A stretch of 64,000 nt of DNA, taken from NCBI GenBank assembly GCA_027625915.1, contig JANTQA010000023.1, positions 434,001 through 498,000 on the forward strand, given 5' to 3'. Both the position numbers and the translations under genes were made by a program. This document shows, piece by piece, positions 24,095 to 36,190 of the stretch. The notes beneath the pieces were generated by a model that had not been told where the DNA came from, searched no databases, and saw only the letters and a program-made list of their open reading frames with translations. Numbering within the stretch: position 1 is the stretch's first letter; each line of letters opens with the position of its first letter. Source of the DNA: Anaeramoeba flamelloides (Eukaryota; Metamonada; Anaeramoebidae).

Positions 24095-24420
24095 AATATC
24101 TTACTTTGATTCGTACAGAGTTTAATTCAAATCTTGGTTTGATTTTTGAAAATATTTTTAATCAACTTTTTATTGTTGTTTTGGAATTTTCTGGTTTTTA
24201 ATTGTTCTTTTGTATTTTTTTTTGTTGTATATTATTTTCTTTTATTTGGATAAAAATGATTACTTATTAAAATATAAATCTTGGGAAACTTAAATGTGTT
24301 TGTATATTACATTTGGAAAAATATAAAAAATTGGGTTTTTTTTGGCCTATTTTTTGTTTTGGGTGTGTAAAAATTTTTGGAATGGGGTTTAGTTAAAATA
24401 TTATTATTTAATTCAAAATT
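24095..24420 (+). repeat. R2 family fragment
   Basis: Matches 7890-8080 with blocks such as GATTACTTAT, GGCCTATTTTT and GGAATGGGGTTTA. The left half is missing or diverged. Confidence 0.5.
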
Positions 24421-24555
24421 AAATTTTAAAATCAATTAAAGAATTCGAATATTATGATTTTTTGAAATATGGGATTTTTTATTTCCATTGTCTCTCGTGA
24501 ATAATAAATTAATTTGTGTATCTTTAGCAAAATACTAAATAATGAATTATGAATT

Positions 24556-25080
24556 TAGGACATTTCTCTAAGTGCCTTAGAGTGTTGTCAAGTTTCTACC
24601 TTATCCATAATTCAAAAGAATAGAGAGAAATACATGATTGTACTCTATATGTTTTTTTTAATTCTGGAGAACCTAACAAAAGTTTTTTTAATTTTTGTTT
24701 TTGTTTTGAAAATATATTGATTTTCTAATCCAAACAAAAATTAAAAAAAAAGTCAAGTGCCTAGGTTTTTTTTGATTTTAGTTTTTGAAAATAAAACAAA
24801 TTTTAATAAATTCTTTTGAATCCTGGAAAACTTAGGGGTGGTTTTTTTGTGATCAAGAAATACTAGAAAATTTATTGAATTTTCTTTTTATTTCAAAAAG
24901 TAAAAAAAAAAAAAAAAACTAGCAGGGGTTTATTGTATGTTTTTCGTTTTATTCTGAACGTATATAGCTTTTCAGAATAAACAGAAAATTCTAAAAACTT
25001 CTTTTAGGTTTTCCAGAACTTATAAATATATAATGTAAAATCATAGATTTTTCTCCCTTCTTTTAAATTCTGGAAACGAT
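24556..25080. repeat. R4-like block without LINE flanks
   Basis: Starts AAGTGCCTTAGAGTGTTGTC and contains the inverted CTAGG/CCTAA modules plus TTCTGGAAAACCTA motifs. It is diverged from the LINE-linked copies. Confidence 0.5.
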
Positions 25081-25120
25081 ATCAACAAGCAAATGGGTAA
25101 AAAGATCCACCCTGAAAGAA

Positions 25121-25123
<3 letters not shown>

Positions 25124-25153
<30 letters not shown>
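25124..25153. repeat. (AT)n microsatellite
   Basis: About 15 uninterrupted AT units. Confidence 0.8.
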
Positions 25154-26061
25154 CTGTTTTTTATAATATTAATAAAGCATTTATAAAATTATTCTTTTAT
25201 TAGACAAAAAACTAAATTGAAATAATATAAACCTAAAAAAAAAAGTAGCAAAAATTTTGTCTTTTCTAAAAAAATTGTCAAACCAAAAAAATTCAGTAAT
25301 TACTCTAAATTACAAACCAAAGAAAATATATAATTTAATTTCCCTTTTATGTAATTCTTGACTCTATTTTCAAAAAAAAAATTCTAAAATCAAACAAATA
25401 ACAAATTTTATTTGCATTGAAGTCAATAAAATTCTTTGATTTTTCTATCACTGATACAGAGTTAAAATATTTGATTACTATTAAATTAAATAAAAATTTT
25501 CAAACTTTTAATTATAATTTCTAATTTTAATTGAGATGCATTTATATGACAAAGAATGAAGTTTCAAGAGTTAAGTGTTATTTGTTTTATTATTTGTTAA
25601 AATCACAGTTTCACATTTGAAATGCGAAAAGAAAAAAGAATTTTCAAAAAATAATTTTAAAAGTGTGAAACTTTATCTTGTAAGTATTTAAAAAATCTAT
25701 CCACGAAAAACAATGTACTGTTGGTGACTCGTCATTAATAACATCTCAGTGTTCGATAATTATTATTTTGAAATAAAAAAAACTTTTTTTTAAAAAAAAT
25801 TGAAAAAAAAATTTAGCCCCTACACTTACCGAGAACTGAAAAAAGAACAATTAAAAATAAATTCCATGAGAGGGTAAAAAAAAAATAAATTTTCATTTTT
25901 CTTAAATTATTTCATTTTTCTTTCCAATTTATTTTTTTGTTAAAAAATAAAAAAACACAAAGTACTTTTTGACACAACACAATTGCTGTTTGAAGACACC
26001 AAAGTATTATTTCAACAATTTCTTTCAAAGACTACTGCCAAACTTTTCAAGTTTTTCTTAA

Positions 26062-27269
26062 ATGAATAAACTTAATTTTTTACAAAATGATCAAGAATAT
26101 TTCCAAAAGCTGGACCAATTACAAACACAGTTTCGAAAAAGAAAAACCCAAATCGAGTATTCCCATTGCATGGAAACAAAAAAAATTCAAGAGCAATGCT
26201 TGAACAAACTACTTCAAAAACTCAAGAGTTTTGATTGTAAGTCTCTTTTTGTTTGACTGTTTGTTTATTTATTAAATTAAAACAGAGTTTTTTTTATTTT
26301 TGTTCATCAAAAAAAAAAAAAAAAAAAAAAAAGGGATTTGTAGTAAATCTTACCTTTTTAATTTTTTGTTTCCAAAGCAAAAAAAATAAAAAAATTAAAA
26401 AAACAAACCACCACAAAGTCCCGAATTCCTGAAAACAACACACCTCTTTCTCACAAAAGCCAAACTAAAGGATCTCATTCTCAATTTTTTTTTTAGATTT
26501 TTCGTTTTGAAACAAAGAATGACCCAAAGACTGAATTATTTCAATTCTCACTTCAGAAATCCACTTACTAACTTTACCATTCTGTCCTTTTCTTTTCATT
26601 TCTCTTCCTAACTTTTTTATTTTTACAACCTGCCAAAAGACCAAAAATATACGCAATTATTAGACAGTATGGGAAAAACACCAAAGAACCGTGGTGTGCC
26701 AAGTAAATTTCTTCATTTTTATCTTTTTTTTTTTTTTTTTTTTTGTTAATTTTGTTTTTAATTCATTAAACATTCAATGTTTTTGTTTTCTTTTTTTGAA
26801 CACCATAAAAAATAAATGGGTTTGTTTCAACAATAGTCAGTGAAGTCACTCAACAAGTCTTAAAAAAATACAAAAAAAATACAATCCAAACACTTGAAGA
26901 AAAAACAAGTTTACAAACAAATACCAAACAATCGGATAAGGACATCTTGATCAAAAACGAATCCCTCTTATTCAAAAATGAAAAATTCACAGAAGGGTCC
27001 TTCATTTATTACAACAACAAAACAATGAAAAACGCACCTGTTGTGCTCACAGGTATTAAATCGGATGGGGTACGCTTTTCATTTTTTTTTTTTTTTTTTT
27101 TATTAAATTTTTGAAAAGATCTTAATTTTTTTTTTTTAATTTTTACTGATTATTTTTAATTGTTTCCTAATTATAGGTATTTTTATCTTTCCTTGGCAAA
27201 AGCGAAAAATTCTATACCATAGATAGATTGAGTGAAGAAGGGATCAATCTATCAACCAAATTAAAATAA
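26062..27269 (+). CDS. Sds3/BRMS1-like Sin3-HDAC complex subunit, at least four exons
   Basis: Exons 26062-26236, 26640-26702, 26837-27069 and 27177-27269 join in phase (1, 1, 0) to 187 residues. Donors are GTAAGT, GTAAAT and GTACGC. Exon 1 is a charged coiled coil (FLQNDQEYFQKLDQLQTQFR, then KRKTQIEY). Exon 2 gives YTQLLDSMGKTPKNRGVP. Exons 3-4 give the C-terminal SDS3 capping domain: FTEGSFIYYNNKTM, APVVLTGIKSDGVFLSFLGK and YTIDRLSEEGINL, matching the Sds3 pattern of a K/E-G-S/Q-x-I-Y start and a V-x-S-x-x-x-x-x-I/V-W/F core. Sds3 tethers HDACs to Sin3 in nucleus-located repressor complexes. The protein is short for the family (human SUDS3 is over 300 residues). The 403-nt first intron contains a GC-richer stretch, 26400-26500 (TTTKSRIPENNTPLSHKSQ), that could be a missed exon, but it runs into a stop and lacks a good donor. 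Confidence 0.68.
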
Positions 27270-27459
27270 TTTGTTCATAAGAACAAAATTAATTTTTAAT
27301 CATTTTTCAATAATTTTTATTTATTGATTTATTTGCTTTGAATATTATTTGATATTATTTTTTTTTCCAAAAAGGATTTCTTTATTTGTTATATATTCAA
27401 TTGAATATACAATTATGGTAAAATGACATTAATAAATAAATAAACAATATTTTTAATTA

Positions 27460-27490
<31 letters not shown>

Positions 27491-28429
27491 CCCTTATATT
27501 TTTTGTTCTACATTTTCCCTTTTTTGTTTTCAATTTTCCATTTTGGATCTTACTCTCAAACTCCCGTTTTACACTGGTATTCTATGGTGGGATATCAGAA
27601 ACTTTGGAATTGACTAAAATCTCCAACTTGAAAAAAAATTTAAATTTATTTTTTTTCAATACAAAACCATTAGTGAATATTTTTCAGAGATAGAAACTGA
27701 TTTTCTCCATGAACACTTTATCTTGTGACACAAATTATAAAAAGGCACCAACATGTTATCACAAACTTTAAAGACAAAATCCAAAAAATTCGATAACCTA
27801 ATTTTTTTAACTCTACCAATAAATTCTAATAAATTTCAAAATATTTTTAGTTCAATACCCATTTTGATAAATCTTTGAACTGTTTCTTTATCAAACATAC
27901 ATGGACAAAGAAAATTTTGAAGAACAACTAATTTTCCAGAGTTTCTTAACACTTGACATCATAAAATGCTTTATTCAAAGCTTGATCAGAATAATTTCAA
28001 AAAGGAAAATCAAGTAAAAATTTCCAAACATAAATTAAAATTTATCAGTATTATAAAATTTTCAGAACAAATGATAAAAAACAATTCGTTAATGGAGATC
28101 TTCTTCATCTGTTCTAACCCTACCTTGGAATTTTAAAAGAAATTTAAATTAATTTTTTATTATGAACTTATTGTCTTTGATGATAAACTGTAAAATTGTC
28201 TTGTGAGTTTATCTTAAAATGTAACAATTAGTTCGAAGATCAATTGATTTATGATGTAGTCATTCCAATCTTACTGTGAAATCTATGATAAACAGAAAAT
28301 TGATTTTCTTTATCATACTTGACTTTTTATGACAAGATTTTATGTAGGTGATAGTCAATTACAACAGTGGAATTTTATTATCGAAAAAATGTTTCTCAGA
28401 GAAAAAAAATTAAATGTTGAATTTTTGAA

Positions 28430-30540
28430 TATAAACCTTTCTAAAAGATCAATAATTTAAAAAAATTTTAGTGGTTTTTTAGTATATCCTGAATTTTTGA
28501 AAATCTTGAAATCAAAAGGCAAGATCATTTCAAATTGTTTATGAAATTCGATCTCCATTCTTGGGAATCTTTGTTTTGAATTTTTGAATTCTTTTAATAA
28601 ACAACCAGATTTTTTTATCAAATTAAAATTTTTTTAAAAAAACCATTTCAAACCATCTAATTAAAAGATATTATTCAACCAAATATTTTTGTTTTGTGTT
28701 TAAAAGAGACAAAAAAGTTAATTTCTATCTCTATCAAATCTCACAATATGCTTTGAATGACTGTATCAAATTTTTAGGTTTTTGACCAACAAATTAATTC
28801 AAAATAAAAAAAACTTAAATTAATGTGGATCTTGAATGTTTTAAAATTGTTAAAATCTCAGGACTTTACAATAGAAAATAAATGATTAAAAAATACTTTC
28901 AAATTTCTGTAATTTCTTTTCATTTTTAATATTTATTCCAGGGTTTCTTTTGATTTCTTTTCTTGAGAAAATTCAATTTATCTCTTAGTTTATATCAAAA
29001 AAAAAAAATAAAAATTCTCTTATTATGTTATGAAAATTGTTAATTTTTTTCTTATGATAAAAATTGAATTTTCTATTTCATAAAAAACAATTTAACAATA
29101 AACAATCAATTTCTAATTCTTATAAATTTCCAGGGGGGGGGTTAGAATGGCTGTGTATAATATTTTTAAAACTTATATCTTTTTCTTTTTTATGATAACA
29201 AGAACATGAGAAAAATAGAAAAAAAGTTTTGTGAAAATTGAAAAAAAAAAATGAAAAAAATCAAGGTTATTTATTTTACGGTTGTACAAAAGCTTGTATT
29301 GACTTGAAAAATTTACAATAAAGACCAAAAATTACAACTACGTGTATAGTAAAAGTGATGTCCAGATATTTGAATTTTTCTTATTAAATTTGTCATTTTC
29401 ACAAATACTATATACTTTTCTGGTGTTTTTGTAAGTGAGAGATTATCTTTTAGAAAACTTGATTTTTTTAATAGTAAAAAAATTTCACTTAAATTTCCCA
29501 AAATGTTTGAAGTAGAAACATAAATTTGAAAATCAATAATAATTTTTAGAAATCAAAAAAAAATAAAACAAATATACTTAAACATTTTTATTCTTTCATC
29601 AAATTGTTTTTTTTTTTTTCACTAATTGAAAACAATCAAGTTTGTTAAAGATATTCTCTCACTTACAAAAACATCAGAAAAGTGTCCAGTTTTTATGAAA
29701 ATGACAAATTTAATAAGAAAACTTTCAATATTAAATTATCAAATTTTGTGTTTGTGGAGAGTAAAATTAAAATTGAATTTTTTAAGATAAATCTTATAAA
29801 TGATCAATAAATAAGAAAATTTTCCATATTTATTAGTTGATCTTCGATTTCGAAAAAAAACCCAAAATCAAAAATAAATAAAACCACTTCAAAATAATTA
29901 TTTCATTGGATCTTTATAACTTGGGAACTTTGTTTTGAATTGTTGAATTTATTTCATCAACAACTTTATTTTTTCCAAGTGGTTCAAATATTAAATTTTT
30001 TTAAAAAAAATCCATACTAAACAAGAAAATTAAGTAATAACGTATAAACAAAAATTGTTTTTTTTTATATTAAAAAGAGACAAAGAAAATCAATTTCTAG
30101 GGATGATAATTTTTCCTGTAGATTTTAAAAGTTTATAATTTTTTTTTTCAGAATTTATGATTTATAAATCCAAATTTCCTATTTCTTCAACTAGATAACT
30201 TTTAAAACAGCATCAAAAAGTTTTAGAAGACCGGGGGATTGACTATTTATTTTAATCTGTTATTTTAAGATGTCTAAAAATAATATCTATAATAAGAAAA
30301 ATTTTTTTAAATTTCGATTGTATCTTAAGAGATTTTTTTTTCTAATAAACCAAAACATAAATTTATTTTAAAAAAGAAAAGAAATCACAGAAACTTGAAA
30401 AAATTTTTTAATGATTAATTTTAAATCATAAAAACCTAATTTTTTTGTAAATTTTGGTAATTTCAAGATCCACATCAATTTAAGTTTTTATTTTTTTGAA
30501 TTAATTTTTAATTTCAAAAACCTAAAAAATTGATAACTCA
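28430..30540. repeat. Compound repeat: direct and inverted blocks
   Basis: 28768-28838 (CAATTTTTAGGTTTTTGACC side) is an inverse of about 30463-30532. 28561-28700 and 29925-30070 are direct copies sharing GGGAA..CTTTGTTTTGAATT and AAATTTTTTTAAAAAAA. A related inverse copy lies at about 32640-32960. Family boundaries are unclear. Confidence 0.45.
29380..29718. repeat. Inverted repeat with about 70-bp arms
   Basis: 29380-29452 (TTATTAAATTTGTCATTTTC, then TTTCTGG, then TTTTTGTAAGTGAGAGA) pairs with 29646-29718 with about 15 percent mismatch. The spacer is about 190 bp. Confidence 0.6.
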
Positions 30541-30889
30541 AATTATTTGATCTTTTATTATAAACTTTACTTTTTATGATTAACTGTCAAAACTATTTGA
30601 AGGTTTATTGTTCAGGTTAAAACTATATTTTTGAAATTGCGTTTCCATTTCTAATAGATTTTCACCATTTTACTAAAAAAATGAACTGACGGTAATAGAA
30701 CCCACTTAATTGATTTCACTTCGCATCATAAAATTTAATTGATTACAAATAATTTTCCGAATTTGAAATTCTAGTAAATTAATTGCCACTGAACATAAAA
30801 TTTACAGAGAAATATTTCCGAAATATGGCTTATGGTATTAAATTTCTTAATAAAAGGGAATTTTTTATTTCATTGCCATAAGAGTGTTT

Positions 30890-32300
30890 ATTGTATTTAT
30901 ATTTTCATATATATTCCTAAAAGGAATGGAACCAGTAACTAATAAATATTTAATGAGATTTAAAAATAATATCAACATATAACTGTGTCACAAAGTGCCG
31001 TTGAGTTTGGTTCAGAATGTTAATTGCCTATGTTTTTTTTAAATATTCTTTTTATTAATACAATTTTAAAAAACAACATAATTATGGTTTTCTTGAATTT
31101 TTCTGTTTTATCTGTAAAGTTGACTAGGTTTTGTTGAGGTTTTCTATTTTTTTGTAGAGTTTTCTAGGGTTTCTTACTTTTTGAAATAAACAGTAAATTT
31201 TAATAAATTTTCTATTTTATTTCAAAAAGTAAAAAAAAACCTAACGAAAATCTATTGATTTTCCAAATAAATAGAAAAATCAGTAAAATTTAATGGGGCT
31301 TTCCAGTATTAAAACAAATAAAGAAAAATCAAATAGTTAACTCAATTATTTCAAATTTTACGATAATCTAACTGCAAATATTTTTTTAAAAGTTGAAATA
31401 AATAGTTAAATTTATAAATTGTCTGTTTATTTCAATAATTACAAAAAACCTGTCGACAAAAATAAAATTAAATAGGAAGAACCAACTTTTATTTTAAAGT
31501 AAGAAATTTCACAAATTATCTAACTGTATATTCATAAATTTAAGGTATGAATAACTTTAAAAAAAACTTTAAAAATATGAAAAATCATACTAATCTAGAA
31601 ATCATCGAATATATTTATGATTTTCTTTTGAAATGCTCATTGTATGAAGAAAATAGAAAAACTGAGATGAAATAATAAATCCAGAGAAGCAAAAATAATA
31701 AAAATTTTAGAATAATATCAATGATTATATTCAAAAATAAAGACTCTTTATTCATTTTATCTTTAATTTAATGATAAAGAAAAGTATGAATCTTAATTGA
31801 AATTTCTAAACAAAAAATAGAAATTAGGGAAGTTTCATAAATTGTCTTCAAATACCTAAGTTTTCCAAAATTTAAAAGAATTGAGAAAAATCAAAGATTT
31901 TAATGAATTCTTTTCAATTCTGATAAAGTTTATAAAAAAAATTAACAGCTTTTTTTTTAGGTTTTCTGTTTTATTTGTAAAAATCATTAGATTTTCGTTA
32001 GGTTTTTTTTTTTTATAATTTTTTGAAATAAACCGAAAATTTATTAAAATTTTCAGTTTATTTCAAAAAGCAAAAAAAAAACGTATAACACTTCACAAAT
32101 AAATAGAAAAATCAAAAAAACCTAACGAAAATTTATTATTTTTCCTTCTGAACAAAAAACTTATAAACCATTAAAGTAAGTTTTTTTTGAAATATTAAAA
32201 AAAAATTTAAAATTTTCTATATATTTCTAAAATTAAAAACAAAAACAAATAATTGTAAGAAGAAATTATTCTCCCCACTTCAAAATAATAAAAAAAAAAC
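30890..32300 (+). mobile_element. LINE 3' tail, copy 2, with R4 blocks
   Basis: Homologous to the tail of the LINE at 19.6-22.0 kb. An R4 block occupies about 30985-31470 at the same site a. The tail is then uninterrupted: 31589-31666 reads TNLEIIEYIYDFLLKCSLYE, then ENRK, the typical LINE C-terminal LLxCxLYxxxR motif. A second R4 block fills about 31850-32250. The shared 3' end (TGTAAGAAGAAATTATTCTC, then CCCACTTCAAAATAAT) lies at 32254-32300. No reverse transcriptase remains. Confidence 0.7.
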
Positions 32301-33948
32301 ATTTAAATTGTTTTTTTTTTTTTTTACAATCAGTTTCTAGTAATAAATTAAAATAAATTGTTGAAAATTTGTACTTCATGTTCATATTTTCAAATTTTAT
32401 ATAATAACCCATGAATAAAGCTTTTTATTAGTTTAAACTTTAAGAAACTTTGTAAAATGAATTTTTCAACAAAAAAATTCCTTTTCAAGAGCAGTATTCA
32501 AAGGAGAGCTCAAAGATTTGTTAAAATGATAATTAGGTTAAATATTTTTTAGAATTTTTTTCGAATATATCAGTAACTAAAATTTTTATTATTTCATACT
32601 CTCCAAACCTACCTTGAAATTTGACCCACAATAGAAATTGGCTTTATTGTCTCTTTTAAATACAAAAAAATAATCTTTGGTTATATGTTATTCCTGAATT
32701 TTATGGTTGAAACTGTTTTTAAAAAGAACAATTTTTCTAATTTGATAAACTTTTAAAAAAATATTGTTGTTTCTGTACAAATTCAAAAATTCAATAGATG
32801 TGCAAAGATAGAATTTAATAATTTCTTTAAAACTAATCTGGGATTTTTAGCTTTTTCGAAATTGAAGATCCACAAAAAATTATTTGGAAAATTTTTCAAA
32901 ATCATTGATCATTCAGAAGGATCAAATAAAATATTCAAATTTTAATATTTTTTCTCTATTGGGGAATTTTTGGTCTATTATAAAATTTCAAGGTTTGTAA
33001 TATAATCACCTATAACCCCAAAACCCTGTCAAAAAAAGCAAATTGTGAGATAGGAAATGAATTAGATTAACCCTAGATTTCATAGTCTATTTCGAAGGGC
33101 AGTCTCAAAAAATCAAGGATAAAAAAAAGTGAAAAAATATACTCTATTTTACTGATACATTCTTCTCATCTCTTAAATCCAAAAAAGAAGGTAATTAAAT
33201 GAACAAACACTCTTTCTTACACTTTAGAAAAGAAATTTAACTTACTCATCAAACTTTTTAGTTCTTCAGAGTTGTAATTAAAAAAATATTTCTTTTTGCT
33301 GGAAAATTTAAAAACAACAAGAAAAAAAAAAAAGTCATTCTCTTTAAGGAAACCAAAAAGTTTTCAAAAGGATCTTTAAAACAGCTATCAATTTTGTATA
33401 GACCTGTTTTCCTTTCACACATAAAAAACTTGTCAGTCACATTTTTTATTCAATATCATTCTGATGACTGCTTATGTTGTCAAATTGTTAAATTTTTTTT
33501 TATTAATTTAAAAAACAAATGTCTTTTTCAAGATGTTTGATTTTAGAATTAGTACTGTGTGTCAATTTGAATATTTGTTTTTTTTTTGAAATTAAGTCTT
33601 CTTCTATTTTGCTTTCAATCTTTCTTTCATCTTGATTGTACTTTTGATCAATATAAATTTATATTTTGGGAAATATTTTAATTTATCATTTTGAAATTTT
33701 TTTTTTGGGAAAAGTAATTCTTTTGTCAAAGTCTAATTTAGAAAAAAATGTACAAATGAGATATCAAACACCTGGCACCTTGGGTGATAAATGTGCCTCA
33801 GATTTTACTTGTTTTATTGTTTTCTAAAAAAAAACAAAAATAATTTTGAAAATTTTGTTGAAAATTTATTTTACAAATTTATTTTTCACTTTTTTATTAT
33901 TTTTTTTACAAATTTTTCTCAAAACAAAAAAATAGCTTGTAACTTGGG

Positions 33949-34824
33949 ATGTCTGTGTCAACAATCCTCTCTGAAGATTTGCAAAACCACCCCAATCTTG
34001 AGAGTATCAAAAGGTATTTCCAAACAACCAAATCTTATATCGACAGATTCCACGAGTTACGAAAACTTCGCTCGCATTGCTTTGTGGGGCTACTTGAAAG
34101 CCACCTCACCAAGGAATGGATTCAAGACAACAAAAGCAAAGTCATGCCCGACGCGCCACAAAAGATCAAGATCAAAAAAGACTGCATATCTGATCTTTCG
34201 TTTCTGACGCAGAGGTCGCGAAGGACAATTGAGCGGGGTGTAAGTGCCTTTTTCAAAAAGAATTTCAAGCTCACAAACTGCTCTTTTTATTCGAGGGATT
34301 GGTTAATCTTCAAGATCCCCTCCCCCATGGATGAAAAAAGATTCCAAACAAGACAGAGAAGAAACAACAGTCCAAGCACATCTAAGGAAAAGAAGTCTGA
34401 AAAAGGCACTTATGGGAATGTAACCAAACCCAAATCAAAAAATTACAAAATTAATAAAAATCTCGAGACAAAGGTGACAGCGCAAAGAAAAATTATGAAC
34501 AAAACTAAGCCCACACATGGCAAAAATATCCAGGAAATGGAAAAACAGCCAAACACAAAAAACATTCAAAACGATCAGAGAAAAATCCACAATTGGGATC
34601 CAAAAGAGAATTTCATGAACAGGAAAAGAAAGAGTTTTGATCGCCACTTCCCAAAAAATTCACCAAAGAATTTAACTGAAAGCACCGTTTCGCAAAAGAA
34701 ACAACTCAAAAAAACAAACGACTGGAACTATGGTATTTTAAAAATCGATTTGTTCCCTTCGGTCACAATTTGCCAAAATAATTGGCTTTACCACTTTGAA
34801 AATGAATTTGGATTAAAGTGTTAG
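33949..34824 (+). CDS. Orphan basic protein, 291 residues
   Basis: A single exon from ATG 33949 to TAG. The coding stretch is clearly less AT-rich than its flanks and uses varied codons, which supports a real gene. The N-terminal 125 residues look folded (ESIKRYFQTTKSYIDRFHEL, RKLRSHCFVGLLESHLTKEW, then SFYSRDWLIFKIPSP). Residues about 130-255 are Lys/Asn/Gln-rich and likely disordered. The last 30 (NDWNYGILKIDLFPSV, NNWLYHFENEF) look ordered again. It has no membrane segment or signal peptide, and the charge is strongly positive, so a nucleic-acid-binding or nucleolar role is possible but only inferred. A GTAAGT string at 34231 is not needed as a donor, because the frame continues. I do not recognise a family. 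Confidence 0.7.
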   Translation: MSVSTILSEDLQNHPNLESIKRYFQTTKSYIDRFHELRKLRSHCFVGLLESHLTKEWIQDNKSKVMPDAPQKIKIKKDCISDLSFLTQRSRRTIERGVSAFFKKNFKLTNCSFYSRDWLIFKIPSPMDEKRFQTRQRRNNSPSTSKEKKSEKGTYGNVTKPKSKNYKINKNLETKVTAQRKIMNKTKPTHGKNIQEMEKQPNTKNIQNDQRKIHNWDPKENFMNRKRKSFDRHFPKNSPKNLTESTVSQKKQLKKTNDWNYGILKIDLFPSVTICQNNWLYHFENEFGLKC

Positions 34825-34839
34825 AATGCCATTAAGCTC

Positions 34840-34898
34840 TTATTCGAATTCTAATTCTAATTCCAATTCCAATTCTAATTCTTATTCGAATTCTAATC
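34840..34898. repeat. Hexamer minisatellite, AATTC(T/C)
   Basis: About ten units of AATTCT/AATTCC/ATTCGA type directly behind the orphan stop codon, probably in its 3' UTR. Confidence 0.8.
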
Positions 34899-36047
34899 CG
34901 TATTTTTACTTTTATTCCTATTTTTTTCTTTGTCTTATTCATTTTGTCTTTGTTATTGTTTTTGTTTTTTTTTTGTTGTGTTTTAAATTATTTTAACTTT
35001 TGTTTTTAATTAAACTCTTTTTTTTTTATCTTCTTGTCTTTCATATTGTTTGAGATTCATCAAAATAAAACCTTAATTAATTTATAGAAACTTTAATTTT
35101 TTTTTGCAAAATGAAGAAATTACTCTTAAAACCAGATCAAATCAGAGAAACATTTAGTACCTTATTCAAATGAATTGAAATTTGATACTAATGTTTTGCA
35201 ATAATAAATGGGAAAAAATTTTCGCTTCATTTTCCCTTTCCTTTCTTTTTTAAATAGAGTTCTTCAAAGAAAATGATTGTAATTTATGTGATCTCTATTT
35301 ATTTGTTTGGTGCTTTTTTTGTCTTGATATATTGGATCACAAATTGTGTAAAACCAAAACGAAAGTTAGATTTCAGAATTGAAAAAAAGATAATCAGTTG
35401 AAATTGTATCTTTTTGAAATTTCAAATATTGAGATCTTCATTGTTTTTTTCAATTTCTTACTTGATTTTTCTTAAAACGGAATTTAATCTCAATTTTAAA
35501 AATTGCAGCATGGTTAAACATTGATTTACTTTTTTCTTCTATTCTTTAAAGAAATAGTTTTTCTGTTTGAATAAGGTTACATTTGCAAATTAAATGGGAA
35601 AAGGAGTTCATTTTATTTTCCTTTTTTTTTCGAAAAATCTTTATATCATCGAATTTTCAAACAAAGAGGTTTTTATTTCTGATAACTGTTTGGTTCTTTT
35701 TTCTTTGTGGTTTATTAGAGATTCAATTTGTTCTAAAATAATTGGAACAAAATTTTCACTCAGCTTTCCAAAAATTGGATTTCCAAAGATCGTGTATCAT
35801 TTCAATTTTTTAATTCTAAAAAGAAAGTGTAATAATTAATTTATCTTTGAGAATTTGGTACTTTGAGGATTTATTTTCATTTGTGGAATTTTTTTTGAAA
35901 AGTTGAATGAAAATTTGGATCTTTTTATTTTGCAATCAATATTAATGGGGTACCAAAGACAACTAAATGAAAAAACAAAACTGTGTTGATTCTTGTGTTG
36001 GTTGAGATATAAAAAAGTATTTTTTGCTTTACTGGTTTTTGCATTAG

Positions 36048-36190
36048 AAATGGGTAAAAATTTTCACTTCCTTTTCTAGATTCCTTTTTCAAATTTTTCT
36101 TTGGGTAAACAGAGTTATAAAAAAAGTAGGTTGTAATTTGTGACTTTGTTTGGAAAAAGGGAAATTGAAAAGGAAAATTTTTACCCATTT
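36048..36190. repeat. Hairpin repeat, about 143 bp
   Basis: AAATGGGTAAAAATTTTCAC at the left is the inverse of the right end (GGAAAATTTTTACCCATTT). Same small family as 23690-23805. Confidence 0.65.

Larger units (their letters stand above)
23109..26061. other. Intergenic, repeats only
   Basis: Downstream of the TMEM181-like stop. Contains an R1 copy with a nested hairpin, an R2 fragment, an R4 block and an (AT)n run. The last kilobase before 26062 is plain AT-rich DNA and should hold the promoter of the Sds3-like gene. Confidence 0.65.
27270..33948. other. 6.7-kb intergenic region, repeats and LINE tail
   Basis: Directly after the Sds3-like gene lies AT-rich sequence with a long poly-T (27461-27490) and no recognisable gene. 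Between 28.4 and 30.6 kb there are direct and inverted dispersed blocks, then a LINE tail with R4 modules at 30.9-32.3 kb. A minus-strand piece near 33235-33282 has a good acceptor (TTTTCCAG) and donor (GTAAGT) but no consistent partner exon. Confidence 0.6.

Noticed and set aside
33235-33440. Minus-strand exon-like pieces (MCERKTGLYKIDSCFKDPFE; KKKYFFNYNSEELKSLM)
   Set aside because: Good acceptor and donor strings exist, but the phases do not join (phase 0 against phase 2) and any product would be under 50 residues.
35273-35401. 42-codon frame with a membrane-like start (MIVIYVISIYLFGAFFVLIY)
   Set aside because: Open frames of this length are expected by chance in this composition; no splice or neighbour support.
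35594-36188. 81-codon (+) and 87-codon (-) frames
   Set aside because: Lie within the dispersed hairpin family (GGGTAAAAATTTTCACTTCC); repeat-derived and without motifs.
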